A stretch of DNA of 64,000 bases from Tieghemostelium lacteum (taxonomy: Eukaryota; Evosea; Eumycetozoa; Dictyosteliales; Raperosteliaceae). Shown here in pieces: positions 55,333 to 64,000 of this stretch (position 1 is its first letter; each line of letters begins with the position of its first letter). The notes beneath the pieces are model-generated. The model searched no databases. It worked only from the letters and a program-made list of their open reading frames with translations, and was not told the DNA's origin. The stretch spans positions 1,154,735 through 1,218,734 of the forward strand of contig LODT01000028.1 in NCBI GenBank assembly GCA_001606155.1. Direction: 5' to 3'. A program made the translations under genes and the position numbers.

Positions 55333-56402
55333 TTATTCTCTTTGTTCTGGGTTATTTTCTTGTTGTGGCTGAGGTTGATTCACTTGTTCATCTTCATCAT
55401 TATCATCGTCTTCTTCGTCCATATCACTAAAATATTCATCATCTTCATCGTCTTCTTCTTCTTCATCATTTTCATCACCTTCTTGTTGTTGTTGTTGAGG
55501 AGGATTATTTATAATTGGTTCATCAGAGGCATTTTCATCAATAATTAAATTCTTTTTTGTTACATAGGTATTAAAGGAACCACATTTTGAACATTTATGA
55601 CCCATAAAATGGAAAGGTATATCTTCGGTTTGAAATTGACAGTCATTACATAGAATGGAACAGGTTGATTGACTGTATCTTGGAGGCATTATAAAATTTT
55701 TAATTTGTCTTTCAGTAGCTTTCCAATCGATGGCTACAATGGATTTTTTACATATTGGACAATTGTAATGTTGTTGTTTAATATATTGTTTTTGGCATTC
55801 AACATGAATGGGGTGACCACATTGCATAGTTGTTACTGGATCTCTTGATGAGAATAAATCCTCTAAACATATTGGACAATTATCTGAATATTTATCTTGT
55901 GTGCAAACATGTTTTTCAAATGTTTTCTTATCTATACACATCTGAGATTATTGAAATAATTGATTCAATCTATTAGTATAAAATTGAAATTATTATAATT
56001 TTCAAAATTGAAATAAATAATCACCCTACACCTATCACAATGTTGAAATTTATCAACATTTCCAACTCTACATATGCCACATTTATCACAATGGTAAATG
56101 GCTTTGTCTGGTGTGTCATCGTAAAATTTACAGACTGGGCAATGGTATCTTGCAAATTCACATTGACATTTGAAACATTTGTTTGATACTGGTTGTATCA
56201 TGAAACATTTCATACATTGTACTTCTTGAGTTTTAAATCTATCAATATTGTGTTGTTTAATTTCATCGTCATGACAAAGTCGGCAAACAAATAGTTTACC
56301 ACAACATGCTGCTTTTAATTTACAATTTCTAGGATAATGTTTACATCCTAATATACCTTCTTTATGATATGAAGCTGTATTGTTGTTATTCGTTTCTGAC
56401 AT
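55333..56402 (-). CDS. rchy1: CHY zinc-finger/RING E3 ubiquitin ligase (RCHY1/Pirh2 family)
   Basis: Two exons, 56402-56025 and 55941-55333, give 328 residues. RCHY1-type ligases ubiquitinate p53 and other targets in animals; plant members act in stress signalling. In order: CHY zinc finger (LGCKHYPRNCKLKAACCGKLFVCRLCHDDE), CTCHY zinc finger (CPVCKFYDD...CDKCGICR), RING (CPICLEDLF...MQCGHPIHVECQKQYI...CPICK), then a zinc ribbon (CNDCQFQTEDIPFHFMGHKCSKCGSFNT). All ligands are in place. The acidic C-terminal tail of about 50 residues is a dictyostelid-style extension. The donor GTGATT is weak, but the join restores HCDRCR-MCID across the CTCHY end. Confidence 0.95.
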
Positions 56403-56527
56403 TCACTGAAAGTGGGTGGTGTGTTAAGGAAAATGTTTTTTTAATTTTTTATTTTATAAATTGAAAATATCAACCAAAGAACAACAATAAGAAAAAGAAA
56501 GGAAATATAAAGTCTTATAATTATAAA

Positions 56528-57595
56528 ATGTCTAGAGATAACAAAATTCCTATAACTTTAATTACTGGATTTTTAGGTGCAGGAAAAAGTACGTTTCTAT
56601 CATATATTTTAAATGAGAATCATGGTAAAAAGATTGCGGTTATACAAAATGAATTTGGAGAGTCTATTGGTGTGGAAACTGCAATTATTGTTGGTGATGA
56701 TGGTAAAAAAGTACAGGAATGGTTAGAGTTTCCAAATGGATGTATATGTTGTACCTCTAAAGATGATTTTCTACAGTCTATTGAGGATTTACTAAAGAGA
56801 AAAGATAAATTTGATTATATTCTCATTGAATCTACTGGCATGGGTGACCCTGGTCAGATTTCAACTAGTTTGTGGGTTGATGAAGAATTGGATTCTCCAG
56901 TTTATCTAGATAGTATAATTGCAGTTGTTGATTGTTTTCATTTTGAAAAACAACTTGAAAATGCAAATCAATTAAAAATGACAAATACCATTGAAAAAGT
57001 GAAACATGATACTGAACTTGAGAGACAAATTGCATTTGCAGATGTTGTACTACTCAATAAGATTGATTTGGTAGATAAAACCTATCTACAAAATATAAAA
57101 TCAAAGATTCTGGATATCAACTCCATGGCTGAAATATATACAACAGAGAGATCAAAAATTGATTTGAATAAAGTGTTGGGAATTAAATCATATACACCCA
57201 ACTTGGAGCTAATACAAAATTATTTATCTCACCATAAAAAACAAGATTCTCATAACCACAATGAACATAACCACAGTCATAGTAACCATTCAACAAATAT
57301 CACAACATTGTATATTGAACAAGTTGGCGATTTGGATGAAACTGAATTTAATAGATGGTTAGGTGAAATGGTTTATGATACCTATAAAGATAAAATCTAT
57401 AGATACAAGGGTTTATTATCGATAAATAATGAAAATGAAAAATTTATACTTCAAGGGGTTTATTCTACATTTGAAGTACAATCATCACATATAGCTTGGA
57501 ACAAAAACGAAGAGAAAATCAATAGATTGGTATTTATTGGTGAATCACTTGATTATAATCAAATCAAATCTAAAATTTTTATTATTATTAAATAA
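56528..57595 (+). CDS. zng1: CobW/COG0523 GTPase, zinc chaperone ZNG1-like
   Basis: A single-exon gene of 355 residues. ZNG1 (CBWD) moves zinc to methionine aminopeptidase 1; the family is G3E GTPases. Motifs: P-loop GFLGAGKST, metal-binding CxCC in NGCICCTS, ESTGMGDP, NKIDLV, and a His-rich metal loop (SHNHNEHNHSHSNHS) near residue 240. The C-terminal CobW domain (YRYKGLLSINNENEKFILQGV) follows. All functional residues are present and the length is as in human ZNG1 (395). Confidence 0.94.
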   Translation: MSRDNKIPITLITGFLGAGKSTFLSYILNENHGKKIAVIQNEFGESIGVETAIIVGDDGKKVQEWLEFPNGCICCTSKDDFLQSIEDLLKRKDKFDYILIESTGMGDPGQISTSLWVDEELDSPVYLDSIIAVVDCFHFEKQLENANQLKMTNTIEKVKHDTELERQIAFADVVLLNKIDLVDKTYLQNIKSKILDINSMAEIYTTERSKIDLNKVLGIKSYTPNLELIQNYLSHHKKQDSHNHNEHNHSHSNHSTNITTLYIEQVGDLDETEFNRWLGEMVYDTYKDKIYRYKGLLSINNENEKFILQGVYSTFEVQSSHIAWNKNEEKINRLVFIGESLDYNQIKSKIFIIIK

Positions 57596-57622
57596 AAATA
57601 AATAATAATGTACATAGATTAT

Positions 57623-59362
57623 CTATTTTATTTTTGATTTGACAAAGAAATTTACCATTGTATCAACTTTAAAAGATTCCATTGTAAAAATATATTTTTG
57701 GAAACTATCTGGTATTTTTGGATATTGAATATCATCTTCATTTGATTCTAAACTTTCACTTTGTAAATGACTAATAAATGATGCTGTCTTTTTACCTATA
57801 TTATTATTATTATTATTAATATTATTATTATTAGAATTATTATTATTGGAGTAATTATTTTTATTCAAGTTTTGTAAAATTGTTATTTGCTTTGGTGGTG
57901 ATAGGGCATTATGTTGAATAATAGGTAATGGTGGTAATTCATCTAAATTTTGAGTTGTAATGAATACCTCTCTTGGTGATACTGGTGGTGAATTAGGATA
58001 TGGCGAATAGTTTGGTTTCATTATTTTTGAAATTGGTGTTGTCAATGTTGTAGCTTCATTATTTTTTTGATTTGTATTTACATTGGTGTTTTTTGGTGTT
58101 TGGTTTAATAGGTTTGTACTACTATTATTACTATTGTTATTGGTGTTTGTATTGGTAAGGATAGTAATAGTTGGATTATTTTGATGTGGTGTAGTTGGAT
58201 AAAGTTCTTTTGGATATTTTGCTTTTCGTAATGCAACCCATCTTTTTAGTTTACTAAAGAATGGGAATGCACGATAAAAATTCTTTTCTTTGAGTGTAGA
58301 GTTGTTAGTTTGCATAGTTGGTGGATTTACATTTCCATAGTTTGGATTAGATTGTGCACCTGGTTGTTTCTTTGAGGAAACAGTTGGAAGATCATCTAGA
58401 GGTATCCATTCAATCTTTGAAATCTCTTTTCTAGTACGTGTTTTAAAAACAGTCTCTTCAGGAACACCAGCTACAATATACAATTTAGTCTTTTGCTCTT
58501 TAATTAAAATCTCTAAAAAGTGTTTTTGGTTGAGATAATTTGTACAATCAAAACCAGTTTCTTCATAAACCTCCCTAATTGCACAATCGTGATCTGCCTC
58601 ATCCTTATTTACTTTTCCTTTTGGAAAACCCCATGAAGAGCTACCATAACCCTTCACAAACAATGCTTTATCTAAATCTTGATTCAATATAATACATCCA
58701 AATACAGGTACTCTAGTTTTGTATTCTGAAAACTTTTTACAAATCTCTTCAACATTATTTTGGTATGGTTGTAATAATGGGCAACTATTAAAAACTATAT
58801 AGTTATTTAAAATATTAGTCTAAATATATACATATAGCATATTATTATGTTCTTTAAGATATTTACAAACTTTGGTGAATTCAGCTAAATTATATTTTGG
58901 TAATGCTGGATGTTCTTCTCTATAGAAATCCTCATAAAACCAATGAGCAGCTTCAATTTGAAATAATAGTCTTTCAAATGATTCTAATTCCTCTTGAGGT
59001 ATATTTAAAACAAATCTACTAGCTAAATCATCAAATATCTCAGGTAGTGTTGGTGGTGAATTACTGGTATTTGGTGTGTTTGAACTACTTGGTGTAGCAC
59101 CACCAGCCATCATAGAGGTACTATTAGATAGTATAGAAAAGTTTGTAAAAGAAGATGATGATAATAGAGGATTCTGAGTAGGTAATTGCATACTACTATC
59201 AAAAGAGTGATGTTGGGGGATAGGTGGAGGGTGAAATAATGCTTGATGTGGATACCCAAATGGTGGCATACCATATGGCATAAATTGATTTACCCCCATT
59301 TGCATAGGAGGTGGTTGATGTTGCTGCTGTTCTTGGTTTGGTTCTAAAGGACGATAATACAT
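57623..59362 (-). CDS. dcp2: mRNA-decapping enzyme 2 (DCP2)
   Basis: Two exons, 59362-58867 and 58794-57623, give 555 residues. DCP2 removes the m7G cap in P-bodies. The N-terminus is Pro/Gln/Ser-rich. The regulatory domain is LPEIFDDLASRFVLNIPQEELESFERLLFQIEAAHWFYEDFY. The splice junction gives FTKVFFNSCPLLQP, equivalent to FAKAVFSHCPFLLP in human. The Nudix box is GFPKGKVNKDEADHDCAIREVYEETGF, with the full G-x5-E-x7-REVxEExG pattern. The C-terminal part is Asn/Pro-rich, with possible EDC-binding leucine motifs not checked. Its 3' end is 27 bp from the ZNG1 stop, tail to tail. The intron (GTAAAT...TATAG, 72 bp) removes a stretch that would otherwise introduce a stop. Confidence 0.95.
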
Positions 59363-59578
59363 TATAGATAATTTATTAATAAAATTAAAAAAAAAAAAAA
59401 AATTAATTTATGTTCAAATAAGAGAAACGTTGGAATTATCAATTCATTTATTATTTTTATGATTTGCAATTTAAAATTATTATTTGGAAATAGAATGATA
59501 ATTGTTATGTTACAATGCTTTAAAATGTTTCGAAATTGATTTTTAATGTAATGATGTGAGAAAAACATTGGGGGAACA
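59363..59578. other. Intergenic spacer (216 bp)
   Basis: Between the start of DCP2 and the end of the nucleotidyltransferase-ankyrin gene, both reverse. A-run at 59,388-59,402. Nothing else. Confidence 0.4.
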
Positions 59579-62200
59579 TTAATCAATAATTGTTAGTGAA
59601 TACAATTCAGATATTAATGAATCAAAATCCTTGCATTCTCCTTTGATAAAATTTTCAAATAAAGTGAGGAATTTGTAATTGTTGTTTAATAAAATTTCTT
59701 TTCTGATTTTTGAAATTTGATTTTCAGTTAATTTAATTGTGTGAGTATTGTGAAAGGCAATATGTTCCAATATTACCAAAGATTTTACTACAATATTCTG
59801 AAGACCCATTACTTTTGCCATTACACCAATTGGGAATGTGTACTTTTCAGTTTGATAGTTATAGGGTTCTGAATTTTTATCTAATGGGAAACTAAATTTA
59901 CCACCAAATCCCAAATATTGAGGTTTAGGAACTGAGGATGTTGGAGATTGTAATGATATTTCAGATGCTCTTTTTTCACTACTAGTATTATTATTATTAT
60001 TATTATTAACAATATAATTAATAGCCATTGATAAATCCTTATTATTATTATTATAATTAATAGTCATTGGTAATGGTTTTGCGGTTAACATTGAAAATAT
60101 AGAATCCTTATTATTATTTCGAGCAAGAGTTTGAATTAAAGCTAATGGTGGTTTGCTAGCTGTTATTGGTCCAAAATTAATTGGAATTTGTGACATACAA
60201 TAAGGTGCAGAAGGTTTTCTACATTTTTGAAGGATATATTGTAGATCCTCTCTGTATTTACTACCATTGACGGGAAGATAGGAATTTAATGACTGAATAC
60301 TTGTTAGACCAAACATACAGTAATCTTGTAGATTTTGTCCAAATTTATTTGGAGGGGTTCTATCAAGAAATGTTGGATCTTGTTGTATTATAATATCAAA
60401 TATCTCTCTAGGTTTTGGTGATTGAATTGCAAGATGTAATAGTGATTGTGACATTGAATCTTTCCAATTTTGAATTTTAATGGTTTTCAGAGCCTCTTTA
60501 AATATTGATACATAACCACCACCAATTAGCTCTTTAATTGGAGTCATTTTGTATATACCCTTTGGAACATTTACTGGAGTAACTTCTTTATGATGAAACT
60601 GGTCCATCCATCTAACTTGAGATTGAGTTATATTACCGCCTTTAAAACGACTAGTCAATTCAATTAATGATTCCGAGGTATTATAAACTCTTGCCATATA
60701 ATTACTTGTCCATCCATAAGAATTGTTCGATCTAAGGTTCTTTAGTGCACCATGTTGAAGTAGTATCTCTACACATTCTTGTGAACCACCAGCTACTGCA
60801 TATTGAAGAGGATAGTATCCATTCTCACAATGTGTATTTACAAATTTTCTATATCTTTCCACTTTTAATAGAGATTCAAGGGAGATATTAGACCCCATTA
60901 TACAAGCTAAAGACACCAAATGGTTACTCTGTATCAGTGAAACTACTTTACTGGTTTTAGGCTGTCTTTTAAATGTCTTTGGTGAGAATATAGTTGCACT
61001 TTCTGGTACTTCTTGATTTGCAATAATCAAACCTTTAATTTGATTAAGTTCATTTAGCTTTGGATATTGTATAGTTAAATCAAACCATTGGTCTTCAGTG
61101 TATTTAATTGTAGGATTTTGTTTACCTGGGTTTTGAGTCTGCCATTTAATCTCACCACTTACTTGTGTGGTATCAGGTATCTGACCTTCTTGGCATAACT
61201 TACACCAACCAGATAGACCTCTAAACACATTTTCTTCACCTACAATCAAAACATGAGAATGATCTGAAATCTTTGTTCTCTTTCTCCAAAAGAACTGTGC
61301 CTTGTCTTTGTAGTTTAGTACCTTATTGACATTCTTATGATGTAGTCCTGGGGGAAGATCAAGTTGAGAATAATCATTATCATTACCAAATACCATCTTT
61401 ACATCAAATAATGGATTGAATCCAGACATGGTATAGTAGAAATCCAAAATCAAAAGTCTTTGAAATCCTCTAGCATATTTAGCATCTTGACTGTATATAG
61501 TAGCTGGAATATCACGATTAGCTAGATTAGGAATCTCTACTGCAAAACCTCTTCTAGCATACTTAAAAAGTCTAGTTTCATAGGTATTGGATCTATTGTC
61601 TATATCAATAGTATTTATACCATCAATTATTGATCTTCTAGATCTATTAATTGCAAAAACATCTTGACTATCGAAACCAACTGAACAACAATCTACATCA
61701 AATCCATCTAGAACCTCTTTGGCACTCTTGAATATCTTTAACACCACTTGTACAGTTCTAAAAGGTGGTTCTAGAATAAATGAACAACAGTTCTTTGTAC
61801 GAATCATTGTATGATTAGGTGACTTTTCTTTAAAGAATGCTAAAATCTCTCTTAGTTTTTTTGTAGCATCCTCCTTAGAGATATTAACCATAAACAAATC
61901 GATATCTGATGTTTCATAACCTATATCAAATCCCTTATCAACAGATAGTAAGCATCCTAATATAGATCCACCAGCTGCGAGTATATTTGACCAATTGAAA
62001 CCCTCAAATAAATTGTGTGTAAATTCTTTCCATTTAATCATATATGCATCAAAAGATTTATGATATAGTTTTGGTTTGTTTACATAAACATCTCTATCAT
62101 ATTGAAATAATAAATTTGAATTTGCTACTACAGGTGGAGGTGGATTTCTAAATGTTTCATCTTGAAATACATTAATTATTGGATTTTCATCTTTCTTCAT
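59579..62200 (-). CDS. Nucleotidyltransferase-like protein with ankyrin repeats
   Basis: A single-exon gene of 873 residues. Near residue 75 is a nucleotidyltransferase-like core: ILAAGGSILGCLL then SDIDLFMVN (family GGS...D-x-D), with a later acidic residue in DVDCCSVGFD as the possible third carboxylate. Near residues 430-510 are ankyrin-type helices (GYYPLQYAVAGGSQECVEILLQHGA). An Asn-rich insert lies near 740. No transmembrane part. I do not know the substrate. The arrangement recalls uncharacterised ankyrin proteins with a nucleotidyltransferase fold in amoebae and giant viruses, but I cannot confirm the nearest relative. The fold and Asp motif are visible; enzymatic activity is inference. 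Confidence 0.6.
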   Translation of the reverse strand: MKKDENPIINVFQDETFRNPPPPVVANSNLLFQYDRDVYVNKPKLYHKSFDAYMIKWKEFTHNLFEGFNWSNILAAGGSILGCLLSVDKGFDIGYETSDIDLFMVNISKEDATKKLREILAFFKEKSPNHTMIRTKNCCSFILEPPFRTVQVVLKIFKSAKEVLDGFDVDCCSVGFDSQDVFAINRSRRSIIDGINTIDIDNRSNTYETRLFKYARRGFAVEIPNLANRDIPATIYSQDAKYARGFQRLLILDFYYTMSGFNPLFDVKMVFGNDNDYSQLDLPPGLHHKNVNKVLNYKDKAQFFWRKRTKISDHSHVLIVGEENVFRGLSGWCKLCQEGQIPDTTQVSGEIKWQTQNPGKQNPTIKYTEDQWFDLTIQYPKLNELNQIKGLIIANQEVPESATIFSPKTFKRQPKTSKVVSLIQSNHLVSLACIMGSNISLESLLKVERYRKFVNTHCENGYYPLQYAVAGGSQECVEILLQHGALKNLRSNNSYGWTSNYMARVYNTSESLIELTSRFKGGNITQSQVRWMDQFHHKEVTPVNVPKGIYKMTPIKELIGGGYVSIFKEALKTIKIQNWKDSMSQSLLHLAIQSPKPREIFDIIIQQDPTFLDRTPPNKFGQNLQDYCMFGLTSIQSLNSYLPVNGSKYREDLQYILQKCRKPSAPYCMSQIPINFGPITASKPPLALIQTLARNNNKDSIFSMLTAKPLPMTINYNNNNKDLSMAINYIVNNNNNNNTSSEKRASEISLQSPTSSVPKPQYLGFGGKFSFPLDKNSEPYNYQTEKYTFPIGVMAKVMGLQNIVVKSLVILEHIAFHNTHTIKLTENQISKIRKEILLNNNYKFLTLFENFIKGECKDFDSLISELYSLTIID

Positions 62201-62385
62201 TGTCTGAAGATCTCAATTACAAAAAAAAATTGAATTTTGGTTTTTACTTGGAAATCAATTATAAAGATGGTGGAATTGTAAATATTGACCATCATCAAAT
62301 TAAGATTTATTGTAAGTTTAAAGTTGTCATTTCATATTCTCAAATGAAAGTTTTGAATAATAAATACAAATTGAAAAATTACAAT

Positions 62386-63637
62386 TTATTTGTCAGTGAA
62401 TGATTTAACATAGGCATTACTAGGAGTAATATAATCTTTTATAAATATAGTTATTTCATTTTCTTCTATATATCTAAAATGATATGTTGAGTAAATATAC
62501 TTTCAATTTTTATAAATAAATTATACATACTTTAAAATATCTTCAAATGACTTTTTAATTATAGATATTGTTTTATCTTCCATATTTAATGTAGATAGAA
62601 GTAGTGGTAATTTAACTTTTTTTAAAAATAAATTAATATCCAATGAATATATGAATAAAATAGGATATTTTAAAATACATACCAAATAATCTTAATAAAT
62701 GTTCTCCACCATAAATATCAGACATTGGTGTTTTCGGATAAGTTTTCAAAATATCTTTGTATTGTAATCTTTCAAATTTATACAATAATATTGGTCCTAA
62801 TGCTTTGTTAAAATAGGATTTTAAACCTTCTGTAACTTCATCAATATCTTTATCTTTCTGACGTGATGTAATATATCCTTTAAATATTTCTGATATAGTT
62901 GGTGATTTTGGTAATTTCACAAGCTTAATTTAAATTAGAATTCTACATTCTATAATTCTCTACCTCTACCTCTATCTACACAATTACCTACCATTTTATC
63001 ATTTACTATTAATGACCAATTTTCAACTAAAACTGATTTCAAATTTAGAGGTAATGTAAATTCAACAGTATTTACAGTTGTATTTTCACTTAAAACCTCA
63101 TGCTTTCTTTTTTTCAAATTTCCACTGCCTCCATTCTCATTTTCGACATCATCTTCACTATCTGATAATGTACCATCCTCAACTAATTTACCTACAGGTC
63201 CTTTTCTACCACGTGAATTGGTTGATAACTTTGATTGTAATTCTCTATTTGTTTCATTAATTTTAAATATTTTAGAAGCATCTACCCATTCATCCCATCT
63301 AATATCAACACACACATCAATATATTAATATGTTAAAATCTAACATTTCCATAATAATGTAGATACAAACTTTTCATTCCAACCATTATAATGAATAAAA
63401 AAGTATTGTTTCTTTTTACTATCTGTTTTACTACCTCTCATTTCCATCTTGAGGATCTATGATAGTATCATTAGTATTGATTTCTCAATAATGGTATTAG
63501 TAATAACTCACCTTAGCTTCATATAAATTATTTTTAAATTTTGCTAAGACTTTTTCATTTTCAGAGAAGGTTTCACTTGGTGAATTTATAATTGTAGTTG
63601 TATTGCTTGTTGATGTATTTGAAGATATTTCTTGCAT
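62386..63637 (-). CDS. MRG15/MORF4L1-like chromatin protein (chromo barrel + MRG domain)
   Basis: Six exons on the reverse strand, 63637-63512, 63456-63371, 63298-62992, 62923-62683, 62615-62531 and 62473-62386, join in frame to 310 residues. Human MRG15 is 323 (short form). It is a subunit of the NuA4 and Sin3/Rpd3S-type chromatin complexes; its chromo barrel binds methylated histone H3K36. Chromo part: ENEKVLAKFKNNLYEAK, then YFFIHYNGWNEKWDEWVDASKIF (aromatic cage residues Y, W, W seen), formed only after splicing. The MRG domain has SVLVENWSLIV, LPKSPTISEIF, LGPILLYKFERLQYKDIL and PMSDIYGGEHLLRLF. The linker is acidic then basic (NLKKRKHE). Start is 73 bp from the pyrophosphatase gene, head-to-head. 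Confidence 0.9.
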
Positions 63638-63710
63638 TTTTATTTAAACAATCACTTAAAAAAAACTAAAATTTTTGTAAAAGCTCATTTTATTGTTTTA
63701 CAAGTTCATC
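63638..63710. promoter_or_regulatory. Compact bidirectional promoter (73 bp)
   Basis: The only sequence between the MRG15-like and pyrophosphatase ATGs; A/T-rich, no clear TATA assigned. Confidence 0.5.
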
Positions 63711-64000
63711 ATGAAAATGATATCAAAAACAATTTTTACAAATCAATATTTAAAGGGTGTAGGATTATTTTCAAAGAGATATATGTGTTCATCTTCTAAT
63801 GTGATAAAAACATGTAAGGATTTTTATGCAAAGGAAGAAGGAGGTAAAGAAGGTACACACGAATACAGAGTTAAATTTTATAATCAACATAATGAACAGA
63901 TATCACCTTGGCATTCAATTCCATTGGTACATTCAGTAGTTAAAGGTGATGGACAAACTACACTTTATAATTTTATATGTGAAATGCCAAAATCCTCAAC
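63711..64000 (+). CDS. ppa: Inorganic pyrophosphatase, 5' part, probably mitochondrial (3' end outside window)
   Basis: An ATG at 63,711 opens a frame that runs to the window end (96 codons). It begins MKMISKTIFTNQYLKGVGLF, Lys/Ser-rich like a mitochondrial presequence. The family's N-terminal region follows: EGTHEYRVKFYNQHNEQISPWHSIPL and GDGQTTLYNFICEMPKSS (family S-P-W-H-D-I-P-L...FNMVVEIPR). This is the soluble family I pyrophosphatase, which hydrolyses PPi to phosphate with Mg2+. The catalytic Asp cluster lies downstream and cannot be seen. Whether it is the mitochondrial or the cytosolic paralog is judged only from the leader. Confidence 0.9.
   Translation, partial: MKMISKTIFTNQYLKGVGLFSKRYMCSSSNVIKTCKDFYAKEEGGKEGTHEYRVKFYNQHNEQISPWHSIPLVHSVVKGDGQTTLYNFICEMPKSS

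Noticed and set aside
58687-58866. In-frame stop after VYI in the first reading frame of DCP2
   Set aside because: It lies inside a GTAAAT...TATAG intron (58,866-58,795). Removing it restores the expected DCP2 sequence, so there is no true break and no sign of an altered genetic code.
63299-63315. MCVDIR leader before the MRG15 WDEWV block as a possible separate start
   Set aside because: It is intronic; splicing from 63,371 to 63,298 gives the expected chromo barrel NGWNEKWDEWV.
1-64000. CRISPR array, bacterial operons, Shine-Dalgarno sites or rho-independent terminators
   Set aside because: No regularly spaced direct repeats; spliceosomal introns and gene content are eukaryotic, so these categories do not apply.

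Overview
The window looks like nuclear DNA of a social amoeba (Dictyostelia). It is AT-rich, with dense intergenic runs of A and T. Its introns are short (mostly 45-190 bp, GTAAGT/GTATGT...AG). Its proteins carry Asn, Gln, Thr and acidic low-complexity tracts. The gene set is a dictyostelid one: FG-GAP surface protein, PPT1, SH2-linked kinase-like protein, TSET subunit, Nek kinase with a long tail. Several large genes stay open under the standard code. I cannot name the species from sequence alone. Splice sites were placed by eye from reading frame, donor/acceptor motifs and protein-family continuity.

Layout. 1-15,083 is a compact gene block: 3' end of a GMC oxidoreductase, DMT transporter, Ku80 (reverse), tail-anchored FHA protein, Mpo1-like protein, PYROXD1 (reverse), seven-TM protein, and a four-exon TTRAY-like TSET subunit (reverse). 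15,084-19,396 is a gene-poor island. It holds a LINE 3' fragment, orphan ORFs, a fibre-like ORF beside a 45-residue zinc-ribbon ORF (DUF5679-like), and hairpins. 19,397-32,985 is gene-rich: PPT1, FG-GAP protein, class 3 lipase, Nek kinase, LIM protein with tandem repeats, acetyl-CoA hydrolase/CoA-transferase and alanine aminotransferase.

32,986-37,561 is a second transposon island. It has several LINE 3' fragments in reverse orientation, a LINE 5' endonuclease fragment in the opposite orientation, a perfect 33-bp inverted repeat (foldback) and a small second fragment of the fibre-like ORF. 37,562-64,000 is again dense with genes: RFC1, CIAPIN1/anamorsin, TTC39, a very long divergent kinase-SH2 protein, mitochondrial bL28, NOA1/YqeH GTPase, BCKDH E2, NAC-beta, CHY-RING E3 ligase, CobW/ZNG1 GTPase, DCP2, a nucleotidyltransferase-ankyrin protein, an MRG15-like chromatin protein and the 5' end of an inorganic pyrophosphatase.

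There are no operons. Genes are head-to-head (shared promoters of 73-77 bp in two cases), tail-to-tail or tandem. Functional links are loose: DNA repair and replication (Ku80, RFC1), mitochondrial metabolism and translation (BCKDH E2, CoA-transferase, alanine aminotransferase, bL28, NOA1), iron-sulphur and metal handling (CIAPIN1, ZNG1). The least explained pieces are the fibre/zinc-ribbon module with its second copy, the 98-bp foldback, the nucleotidyltransferase-ankyrin protein and the kinase-SH2 gene. Two host genes (Nek kinase, bL28m) show apparent one-base frame breaks that may be consensus errors.
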